A stretch of DNA of 64,000 nucleotides. It comes from Rattus norvegicus. Its lineage: Eukaryota; Chordata; Mammalia; Rodentia; Muridae. The DNA lies in the NCBI RefSeq assembly GCF_036323735.1, contig NC_086034.1:34824439-34888438 (forward strand). Direction: 5' to 3'. The number at the start of each line of letters is the position of its first letter. Positions within the stretch are counted from its first letter, which is position 1. A model generated the notes under the pieces. The model worked only from the letters and a program-made list of their open reading frames with translations, had not been told where the DNA came from and ran no database searches. This document shows positions 47,425 through 57,389 of this stretch, in pieces. The position numbers and the translations under genes are program-made.

Positions 47425-49824
47425 GTCCAGTTAAAAAGCCTTTTCACTTACATATAAACTGAGTACAATTATTACCATTCTACAATTTCTAAAGCATTCA
47501 ATATACTCAACACCCAGTCCATCACTATATCAGTTAAATAGAATGTTTAGTTATTCATTCCAGATTAAGAAAGGCTTAAAATCTATATTATATCTTGGCT
47601 AGCTTGTATTCTATCTGATAACTATCCAATAAAATATGTATATTCAGAGTTAAACAGCCTGACAGGCTATGAGACTATAATCAGTCTTCAACCCCATCAG
47701 AAATCTGAGAATGACCAAATATCTATACACATAGGAAGCCTAACACGGCTTCCAGAACTGAGAGGTTGTAGAGACAAATCTCCACTAGCACAGTCCCCTG
47801 TTAGCAACATGTGAGCACAAGTCTTCAGCCTTCTGGCCCAAAATCAACTGACAGACTCTTGAAATGCAGATTTTGAAGGGCTGATCACCCTGTTGGCAGA
47901 GTTTGTCAGTCAACTATACTGCATAATTTGTCCTTTTCTAGACCGTATTAGTCTGCAGATGAAACAGGCAGTTTTGTCCAGTGGCTGCCTAGTCACAAAG
48001 TATTGCCTCACCTGGAGGTAGAGATGTTCACATTCTTCGTTAAATCCACCAAAGGGTAACTGTTAGGAGTATATATGTCTCAACAAAAGATAAATAACTT
48101 TAAATCTCAAATCTTGTGGATATCTGACGTTTTTGAAATGTTTTGAAACCTTATATCTATCTATATAAGGTAATCTGACCTGTTGTCTCCATACCCTAAA
48201 TTTTATCTTGAAAGTACTCTCACAAACTCAGAGCCATGACTTTGCTATTTGAATCTTAACTCACAGGTGTAAGCAACTCAGAACTTTGTAATGACAACAA
48301 TAGAAGGGCTGTCTCTAAACCTTGTACTTTTAAACTTTTTTTGACAAATAAATTCTATACCCAAACAAAGATATGATTTAAGCTTAGTTACCAAATGAGA
48401 TTATGACTGTACAATTAAATCTAGCTAATTCCTCCCTGTTAAATTACAATCATTTCTAAATTCCTCATAAAAACAACTTTAGAATAACCACTTTCAGCCC
48501 CCCAAAGTCCAGGGAATTGAGACGATGACTCCTCCATAACTTCTTCAAGCTGTACATGGGCATTGAGATATCCTTGGGGGTATGGGGGTAGGAAGAATGA
48601 AGCAAATGCTGTAGCCAATGTATCCTGACTGGACCCAGCTGAAAGTCCTTGAGACCAGGAATCCAAGTAGGCACACTCTGTAAAATACAACTCTCAAGAC
48701 AAAAATTTAGAATTGAGATATCTTTTTGTTTGATTCTCCTGAATAAAATTTTCAGGCGGTCTACCTCTATCAAATCTGATCAGTATGACTCTGTGAGGTT
48801 TCCAGAGCCTCATCACACTTTTTAAAAACACAAAGACAAAATCTTTCTCCCAAAATACTGTGTTCCTTAGTCTGAAACTAGAAAAGCTTGTATCTTGCAC
48901 TCTCTGCCAGAGTAATAATATAACCATAAAAGTCAAAGTCACACCCATCATGAAGACTAAACAATTTTTTAAAAAGGAAGTAAGCTAAACAATGAGCCTG
49001 ATAGACTTTTGTACTCTATGATATCAGGAAATGAACCCAAAATTCCCGTGGAGCCCACGTTAAGAGAATTCGAGCTTCCTGTTGTGGTAAATATCAAAAG
49101 TAACCACAAACCCTCGCTAGCAGGCATCAATGAGCCATATGGCCTTTAGCGGGGTAATTCATAAAACAAACCAAATACCTTTTATCAATTCCAGTATCAA
49201 TAAACAACACATCAAACCAGGACTGTAGCCCAAAATATATCCATATGTTAAGTTCTCTACCTGGAGCCACAATTTTTCCTTTAACCTTAATAACTTCTAC
49301 AATATATACCTGCATTCAGTCTCCCTGGTGTTACAGACATTACATCACAACTCTCTACTTGGAGTTAGTGACTAATTTTTCCCTATCTAAGTTCTGAACT
49401 GTGGATGAAAATCCCCATGTGATTCGGGTAATCTCTTTACTCTCTTCTTTCTAAAAACAAACTCAATCACCTTTTAATAATACCTGTAACTAAGAAGTAG
49501 CTTGTCTAACTAGGATTTCAACACAAAATTCCTGTGGAGCCCACGTTAAAAAGAATTTGAGTATCCTGAAAGACTTTCTAAACAACTGTCTTTAAAAAGC
49601 AGCTTTTATTCTCTAACTCTCTGATCTGCCATTACTTCTCACACAGCAGGAGACCTACAGCCTGCCAGCCCAGGTGGCTTCCCCATTTCTTTGTTTGAAT
49701 TCCAGCCCTTAAGATATCACATGACTTAACATGGCTCCGGCCTCCTCTTACTTAGAAAATAAAAACTTTCTCTCAACTCTCAGGATTACTAGTGAATTCT
49801 TGCCCATCACCTTGGCTCGACATC

Positions 49825-49947
49825 TCAGAACACATTGCTCTGTCTTAACAAGTAGCCTGATTGTATATACTCACAGCTCCCTTTCACTTAAGGAATTTCT
49901 ACCTGACCCCAAATAAGTACAGATAGAAATAAATGTGTACTGATAAC
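49825..49947. repeat. Direct duplication flanking the LTR element, copy 2
   Basis: Nearly identical to 46703-46826. It abuts the primer-binding-site end of the element on its left side. Confidence 0.9.
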
Positions 49948-50667
49948 AACCTACAAAGAACATCATTTTCAATCAATTCTTCCACATCAAATCAAATTGT
50001 ATGTGTATGTTTGTGTGTGTGTAGTTTACTATACTGAAGACAATAATGAATGTGTATACTAATAAGGTGAATATGCTTATGATTACACAAAGAACCAATT
50101 CTTGGATGAGTAGTTTCCAATGTAGGAAATACAGTATCCTTACCACTTCTTCCAGGTTCACTAAGATTTTAACTTTATTATTCTCATTGCTAAAAGCACT
50201 GCTTCTCACAAACACACAACACAGGAATGGCAGAAGTATATTTAGGGCCCTCTCAGAAGTGTTTGTCAATTCTGTCCTAATCCCAAGCCAAAACTCATTT
50301 ACATTTTTAAAAAGCTCTATTCAGCTTTTAAAAATAAAATAGAATATAAAAAATGATTAAGCTTTCTAGTCAAATACAGTCCTAGGCATTACTAATTTCT
50401 TACTTAGATGCTGAGGAATGAGTATAGAAACATTAAAAGTCTTTGTTTTTCATAATTAAATTGTTAGGTTTTTATAAGAGCAGAAAATTTTGTATGCACA
50501 GCAAAAATTTCACGGAATGAGATTGTCTTAACTGTGAGTGGAGATATTTGAGATGGCGGTAGTTGTTGTTGTGTGTTATGGTAGTAAACACAGTGTAAGG
50601 AATGAACGCTATTTGTTTATAACCAAGTGTGTGGCATAGGCAAAGCTGACCCAACTAAAGAACTTGT
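49948..50667. other. Unique DNA
   Basis: No gene or repeat recognised. Confidence 0.4.
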
Positions 50668-50996
50668 CTTAGTTTGGATTTTATTGCTGTGAAGAGACAC
50701 CATAACCATGGCAACTCTTTCAGCAGCTTGATCCATTATCATCATGGTAGGACATGGGGTGTGCAGGCAGACGTGGTGCTGGAGAATGAGCTGAGATTTC
50801 TATAGCTTGATCCAGAGGCAGCAGAGGTAGACTGTGCCACACTGGGCACACCTTAAACATGTACGACCTCAAGGCTCATCTCCACAGTGACACATTTCCT
50901 ACAGCAAGACTGTACCTAATCCAACAAGGTCACAGCTGCTAATTGTACCACTCCCTATGGGTCTATGGGAGCCAATTACATTCAAATTACCATAGA
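50668..50996 (+). mobile_element. URR1-like non-autonomous DNA transposon
   Basis: Best-preserved of three copies: 'ttattgctgtgaagagacac', 'ccattatcatcatggtagg', 'gcaggcagacgtggtgctgg', 'tgccacactgggcacacc', 'tccctatgggtctatgggag', ending 'acattcaaattaccata'. Confidence 0.75.
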
Positions 50997-51011
50997 ATCT
51001 TAAATGTTTCC

Positions 51012-51012
<1 letters not shown>

Positions 51013-51066
<54 letters not shown>

Positions 51067-51077
51067 CGCGCGCGCGC

Positions 51078-51124
<47 letters not shown>
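51013..51124. repeat. (TG)n(CG)n(GA)n compound repeat
   Basis: TG run to about 51053, alternating CG/TG to 51078, then GA to 51124. Alternating purine-pyrimidine favours Z-DNA, and the GA half is a pure purine strand. Confidence 0.97.
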
Positions 51125-51127
<3 letters not shown>

Positions 51128-51149
51128 CTGGAGTACTGATTTATTGTTT

Positions 51150-51350
51150 AAGGAGCCGGACAAATGATTCATTGGCAAAGAGCTTATATTGCTCTATAGA
51201 AGACCAAAGTTCAGTTCCCAGCATCCATAGTAGTGGTAGGCTACAACTGCCTAAAACCCCAAGCTCAAGGATCTATTGCTTCTGTGATCTACAGACATGG
51301 GCACTCACATGTGCATACCAATACAGAACTTCACACATACACATAATTAG
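51150..51350 (+). mobile_element. B3/B2-type SINE
   Basis: Sense order: 'ggagccggacaaatgattca', 'aaagttcagttcccagcatc', 'ctgtgatctacagacatggg', 'cactcacatgtgcataccaa', then an A/G-rich tail. Diverged. Confidence 0.7.
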
Positions 51351-51353
51351 AAA

Positions 51354-51398
51354 AAGAGGAAGAGGAGGAGGAGGAGGAGGGAGGAGGAGAAGGAGGAG

Positions 51399-51430
<32 letters not shown>
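51354..51430. repeat. (GGA)n purine repeat
   Basis: Imperfect GGA/GAA repeats, the extended tail of the SINE on its left. Confidence 0.95.
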
Positions 51431-51619
51431 ACAGCAACTGTCTGTTGTGCCAAATTCCTTACAAAATATCCATGGTCTTCCCAGTTCACAAATTTTGTTG
51501 TCTTAAGTATAAATCCTCTGATTTGCTTTGTACCTAACCCAGGTTGCTTGACTCTTCACTCTAAGTCAGAGGACTGATGTATTTCTATATAGTTTATTAG
51601 TTAAGAGTTCCATTTTTAA

Positions 51620-51662
51620 AATTTTTTTCAATTAGATATATTTCTTTATTTACATTTCTTTT
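51620..51662 (-). mobile_element. Trace of an older L1 3' end
   Basis: 'tttttttcaattagatatat' followed by 'ttctttatttacatttc' looks like the antisense terminus of an old L1, interrupted by the next element. Confidence 0.4.
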
Positions 51663-52062
51663 TTCTTCATCTTTATTAAATTGGGTATTTCTTATTTACA
51701 TTTTAATTGTTATTCCCTTTCCTGGTTTCCAGGCCAACATCCCCCTATACTAACCTCTCCCCCTTCCCTTCTCTATGGGTTTCCCCTCCCCATCCCCCCC
51801 CCCATTACCACCCTCCCCCCAACAATCCCGTTCACTGGGGGTTCAGTCTTAGCAGGACCCAGGGCTTCCCCTTCCACTGGTGCTCTTACTAGGATATTCA
51901 TTGCTACCTATGAGGTCAGAGTCCAGGGTCAGTCCATGTATAGTCTTTAGGTAGTGGCTTAGTCCCTGGAAGCTCTGGTTGCTTGGCGTTGTTGTTCATA
52001 TGGGGTCTCGAGCCCCTTCAGCTCTTCCAGTCCTTTCTCTGATTCCTTCAACGGGGTTCTAT
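51663..52062 (-). mobile_element. Severely 5'-truncated young L1, 3'UTR only
   Basis: About 400 bp nearly matching the antisense 3'UTR of the L1 at 24466: the C-rich tract near 51740-51830, 'gttcagtcttagcaggaccc', 'tggtgctcttactaggatat', and a stop at 'ccttcaacggggttct'. It contains no ORF2 sequence; the local open frames are UTR. Confidence 0.92.
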
Positions 52063-52605
52063 TTTAAGCTTTGCTTTTTACTCCCGTTTCAGACTCTCAG
52101 CATCATTCTGGGTAGACTATGCCGACCTTGTCAGCAGTCTTCTCAGTAGGTGGGGTTCCTCATGTCTGCCTCCACTTGAGTCAAATGCCCGATGTTCTAG
52201 ATAGCCGTTAGGAAGTTGAGAAACAAACTTAACACCAAGGATCCTGACTTAAACATTCCCCACTACTTTCTTCTTCTTCCAAATTTACTTTCATTGTCAG
52301 ATTTCAAAGAAATCTGGAGAGAACCAGAGGGAGAAAACATGAACTTTTTCTCCCACCCTGAACTGAAAATTCATCCTGAATGTTACAAGAAGCCAAGCAT
52401 GGCTTTACAAGCAATTTAATGTGCTTGTAAAAGTGTTACAAGCTTATCCTTAGTACATCCAAATGTGTCAGTTATTCATAAGGATAGTGAAAATTATTCA
52501 TGGCTTATTTCACCGACAATGATGGCATGTTTGAATGTGCACAAGTGTGTGAATCATTGGTCATGTGGTTCTTTCACTGAAAATTATGATTTACAGTAGA
52601 CTCTA
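52063..52605. other. Unique DNA
   Basis: No gene recognised. Confidence 0.4.
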
Positions 52606-52656
52606 TGTAGGGCTGAGTGGTAAAGCATTTGGCTTTCATGCATGTAGACCTGAGCT

Positions 52657-52745
<89 letters not shown>
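52606..52745 (+). mobile_element. Old ID-like SINE with (CT)n(CA)n tail
   Basis: 'tagggctgagtggtaaagca' and 'tttggctttcatgcatg' follow the tRNA-Ala/ID head, after which the sequence passes directly into CT (to 52702) and CA (to 52744) runs. Confidence 0.6.
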
Positions 52746-52746
<1 letters not shown>

Positions 52747-52854
52747 AGTCAGAATGACATTTGGTTTCTTTTTCAATAATTTTTATTAAATGTCTTTGTT
52801 TCATGAATATGGGTATATAGTAAGTGTATACAAATGATTGTAAATTTGTAATAT

Positions 52855-53034
52855 ATGTATTTTAAAATGGGTATGTATGTATGTATGCATGTATAATGCC
52901 AACAGAGGTCAGAAAAGAGGGTTGAATCCCCTGAAAATAAATGCTTGTGGGTCACTATGTGCATTCTGGGAACTGAACCCAGGACCTCTACAAGAACAAT
53001 AATTGCCTTTAACCACTGAGCCACCTCTCCAGCC
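52855..53034 (-). mobile_element. B3 SINE
   Basis: Antisense B3: 'tgccaacagaggtcagaaaa', 'gggaactgaacccaggacct', 'tttaaccactgagccacctc', ending 'tccagccc'. Confidence 0.85.
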
Positions 53035-54779
53035 CAAAGTTTCTTGAAACTTGGAATTGGTAATGAACTTCTGTCACAGATGTAGCTATGATGTCTGAAA
53101 CATCAAGCAGACTGTGCCTTTGTTTGGTAGGCACTTGTTAGAAAGAGAAAAATGTTAAACTAGAGGAAATTTGAATGATGTTTCTGTGGGTTCTTCCAGT
53201 TTAATGTTTTTTCCCCTCATATTTGCTGTGTGCATTAGACTCCTGAAAACCAATACCTCTTTACTAAAATAGCAGTTTACTTCTCTCAAATGTCACGAAA
53301 TGTTCTCTGATGTTAATTCACAGCTCATCCATCAACTCAGGCTCCCATAACATATGCAACTTTACTCAAATTATTTCCTTATACATGCATCCAAGCCTGC
53401 CTTCCACATCCATATATTTAAATCCTAGGCATAAATAAAATTTTACCAAACCAACAGGTTGTTCCCGTCCTGTGAAGGACAAAAGGAAATATTGAATGTT
53501 CTCTCATATCAATTTACTCCTTTATTTAACAAGTTTCAACTTGCTCAAAATTGGTAAGATGTAGGACTATCATGCAAAAGTCACTAAATGTGAAAAGTAA
53601 AAATAATTAGGAAAAAACTGTTCTTGCTCATAATTATTAGGTAAACCAGTGCTTACACACTCTTAAGGAGAAGGTGATTGGTCAATTATTTTATTTTTAA
53701 AAAAGGCATTTGTGTTATTCTCTTAATCTCTTTTAAAATAATGGAATCGATTATCTGGGTTGTTGAGCAGGTTGTTAAAGCTGGGTTCTCTAAAAGTAAA
53801 CCATGTCAGACTCATCTAAATGTTTTGATGAAGTAACTTAGGTAATTTATGAAAAGGCATAATTTATCTTGATTTTAGAAATGCTTTTTGATCAAGCATC
53901 CTTCAAAGGCATATGAATAAGTCACTACATACTTGCATTAGCATAGGAAGGCTAAAATAGATGGATCACTGGCAAAGGAAAAAAAATAATAATTAGTGGA
54001 CGATAATTCTTCAGGGCAGAGTTGACAAACAGTGTTCCCATGGGTTCCAAATTCGGGAAACCTTTAAATAAGATTTATTCTACTGATTTAGCAATAGATT
54101 CACACTTTGCTAGCCATGCAATCTGCGGATGACTTGGAGATAGCAGTTTGCCCCAGGGCCGAGTAAATAAGTGTGCCCTTAAAGTAAGGAGCGGATTGGA
54201 ATTGGGAGTCTCTGGTTTAAAAAGCAGCTTAGAGAGGAATAATGTTGAAGTAGAGGCATAGGGATCAAGCACACTTTGCACAGTCATGGATGCCACTACT
54301 GTTTCTCTTTTGTGCATGACAAATGAGAAGGCAGAAGCAGCAGAGCTTTGGGGATTTCCTATGTTGGTGTTAGTATTCCTGGCTCTGTGTGCTTTTTGTT
54401 ACTTTGCTCTCTCATTGTCAATTTACTGACAATTCTTAAGAACTCATTAAGCCCTCAAAGAATAGACCAATAGTCTCACTGTACTGAGACTCACAAAGGC
54501 TGATGACCCCTTTGCTCCTGAGGGTCGTTTGCAACAAGAACAACTTAACAGAGCTGAGAAGCTAGCCCTCACACACAATGCCCATTTTTTTTCCTTGGGA
54601 TGGGTATTCATGGAGACTTCTTCTCCAAGTACTACTGGTGACAGCATCAGTCATCCTTGTAAGTGATGCAGAAGATTGATTCTCACACAGTTTGCTCAGT
54701 ACTGCTTCTGTCAGCTTTAGGAATTGCCTAGACTGCATTCTCACAACCCAGATTTCCTGCCTGTTATAAGTCATGAATC
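53035..54779. other. Unique DNA
   Basis: AT-rich. Frames at 54075-54774 show no recognisable protein family and I do not call them genes. Confidence 0.45.
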
Positions 54780-55190
54780 ACTGTGGGATTGCAAGCTGGT
54801 ACAACCACTCTGTAAATCAGTCTGGCGGTTCCTCAGGAAATTGGACATTGCACTACCTGAGGACCCAGCTATACCACTCCTGGGCCTATACCCAAATGAC
54901 TCTCCAACATATAACAAGGACACGTGCTCCACTATGTTCATAGCAGCCTTATTTATAATAGCCAGAATCTAGAAAGAACCCAGATGTCCTTCAACAGAGG
55001 AATGCATACAGAAAATGTGGTACATTTATACAATGGAGTACTACTCAGCTATCAAAAACAATGACTTCATGAAATTCATAACCAAATGGATGTAACTAGA
55101 AAATATCATCTTGAGTGAGGTAATCCAATCACACAAAACAAAACAAAACAAAACAAAAAACCCCCACACTTGGTATGCACTCACTGATAA
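54780..55190 (+). pseudogene. L1 ORF2 extreme C-terminal fragment
   Basis: Encodes WDCKLVQPLCKSVWRFLRKL and PEDPAIPLLGLYPNDSPTY. A TAG at 54970-54972 replaces the Trp after AR, and the (AAAAC)n insertion alters the last codons before the end. No enzymatic domain is present. Confidence 0.85.
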
Positions 55191-55935
55191 GAGGATATTA
55201 GCCCAAAAGCTCAGATTGCCCAAGAAACAATCCACAGATGACATGAAGTTCAAAAAGAAGGATGACAAAAGTGTGGATGCTTCATTCCTTCTTAAAAGGG
55301 GGAACAAAAATATTGATAGGAGGAGATATGGAGACACAGTTTGGAGCAGTGACTGAAGGAATGGCCATTCAGAACCTGCCCCACTTAGGTATCCAATCCA
55401 TATATACACAGCCACCAAAACTAGACAATATTGATGAAGCCAAGAAGTGCATGCTGACAGGAGCCTGATATAGCTGTCTCCTGATAGGCTCAGCCAGAGC
55501 ATGACAAATACGGAGACAAATGCTAGCAGCCAACCACTGAACTGAGAATGAGGTTCCCACTGGAGGAGTTAGAGAAAGAATTGAAGAAGCTGAAGGAGCT
55601 TGCAACCCCATAAGAAAAACAATACCAACCAATCAGAGTTCCCAGGGACCAAACCACTACCCAAAGAGTACACATGGACAGATCCATGGGTCCATAGGAG
55701 GGCCTTGTTAGGAACCAATGGAAGGAGAAGCCCCTGGTCCTGCCAAGGCTGGATCCCCCAGTGTAGGGAAATGCCAGAATGGGTAGGTGGGAAGTAGGGT
55801 GGTTGGGGAGGGGGAACAACCTTATAGAAGAAGGGAAGAGGGGATGGGATACAGGGCTTATGGACAGGAACCAGGGATAGGGAATAACATTTGAAATGTA
55901 AATAAAAAATATCCAAAAAAAAAAAAGCAAAAAAA
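54780..55935 (+). mobile_element. 5'-truncated L1, ORF2 tail plus 3'UTR
   Basis: Starts at 'tgtgggattgcaagctggt' in the ORF2 C-terminal region and runs through a 3'UTR to an A-rich end at about 55905-55935. Contains an (AAAAC)n expansion at about 55136-55160, at a spot where related L1s read a short A run. Confidence 0.92.
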
Positions 55936-56020
55936 AAAGTTCTGTGTCACATCATTCCGTCATTTATATCAAAGAGCAACTTTTAGAAATGTTAGAAATA
56001 CACCCTTTGCTTTCATTTCT
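55936..56020. other. Short spacer
   Basis: Unassigned. Confidence 0.3.
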
Positions 56021-56183
56021 TGAAACTTCATAGCTTTTGAAAGTACTACATTTGTGCATTGGTCACTAGCACTTAAACTGAGCATGGTTTTCTGCCTAGA
56101 GACTTGCTCCAACTTCAATTCCTCACTGTGTTTTTTCTCTCACTGAAGTTACAAGACCCTGCAGAGCCACCATAATGAAATTG
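56021..56183. repeat. Local direct duplication, copy 1
   Basis: About 163 bp, 85-90% similar by eye to 56787-56949. It starts 'tgaaacttcatagctt' and ends 'ccataatgaaatt'. Confidence 0.88.
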
Positions 56184-56786
56184 CTGGTCCACAAGGCTGC
56201 AGAGACCAATTCAATCTTGTCTAGTGCTCTGACTAAATGCATAGAGACTTTTTGCTGGTAGCTTTATGTCTTGGGGATTGGAGAGGGTAAAATTTAAAAC
56301 AAAAATCGACGAACTTTCTTCTGTATCAGGGAAATTCATACATTTTACAAATCTTCATAAGCAATGCTATATTTGGCTTTAAGCATCGAGTGTAATTATA
56401 GAGCTTCATATTGATGAATGATGTTGAAAATTACTGTGATGTTAACTCAAAAGTCAGAATAACTATTTTTGAAAAGAACAATTAAAAATAAATACATTTA
56501 TGACTGAAAATACATCGTGTAAGTGGCTGAGGAAATAGGATCACATATGACAATTATAAAGGACAGTAAATAGAGATTAAGTACAAGAAGGGGAAATAAA
56601 ATGGCTGGCTGGCTGAGAGTGAACTGAAGACATTGCTGAGTTTAAGGCTGGGGAAATGTTGGGTGGACTGTGGTGCCAGCTCCAAAATGGAAACCTATTA
56701 ACTGGAAAAGTCTTGAAGAAATAATCCACGTCCAGTGAAAAGTTACAAGAAATGTCAGACAGAAGCATCAGTGCATGCAAGTAAAT
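56184..56786. other. Unique DNA between the duplicated segments
   Basis: No gene recognised. Confidence 0.4.
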
Positions 56787-56949
56787 TGAAACTTCATAGC
56801 TTTGAAAGAACTACATTTGTTCATTGGTCACTAGCACTTATTACTGAGCATGGTTTTCTGCCTATAGTCTTGCTTAAACTTCAATTCCTCACCACGTTTT
56901 TTTCTCTTGCTGAAGTTACAAGATCCTACAGAGACACCATAATGAAATT
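56787..56949. repeat. Local direct duplication, copy 2
   Basis: Same order and orientation as 56021-56183, with no homology outside the block. Confidence 0.88.
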
Positions 56950-57117
56950 CCAAATCTTCTGGTGTCTAAGGCAGAAGGGTAAGTCTGATTCCAGCCTGGG
57001 CATAATGCAGTAGTGAGACCCACATCCCCATGTGCCCATGAGTGACGATTATATTATGGGGATTATATTCAACTTCTCCCCTTTTCTCTTGACTCACCTA
57101 TGTATTTCTTCACTTAA

Positions 57118-57335
57118 ATTTCCTTCTTTCCTTCCCTCCCCCTTCCCTCCTTCCCTCCTTCCTTCCTTCCTTCCCTCCTTCCTTCCTTCCTTCCTTCCTT
57201 CCTTCTTTCCTTCCTTCCTTCCTTTGTCCCTCTCTCCCACACTCTTTACCTCTATCCTTAGCACTCTGTCTCTCTTTGCCTTTCTCTCTCTCTTTCTATT
57301 CTATCTTTCTCTTCTATCTTTCTCTTCTATCTATC

Positions 57336-57380
<45 letters not shown>
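57118..57380. repeat. (TTCC)n and (ATCT)n polypyrimidine region
   Basis: TTCC/CCCT run to about 57226, mixed CT-rich sequence, then (ATCT)n at about 57331-57380. Confidence 0.96.
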
Positions 57381-57381
<1 letters not shown>

Positions 57382-57389
57382 TTTAATTA

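Larger units (their letters stand above)
46827..49824 (-). mobile_element. Non-coding LTR retroelement with a single LTR (left copy)
   Basis: About 3.0 kb on the minus strand: internal region 49824 down to 47412, then polypurine tract (47424-47412), then LTR 47411-46827. There is no 5' LTR. The internal region begins at the base that follows the LTR in the copy at 59980-63061, which is where a primer-binding site starts. It has no gag-pol-env frames, so it is non-autonomous. Direct duplications of 124 bp flank it. Confidence 0.8.

Noticed and set aside
51354..51537. Arg/Gly-rich frame
   Set aside because: Encoded by the GGA repeat tail of a SINE.
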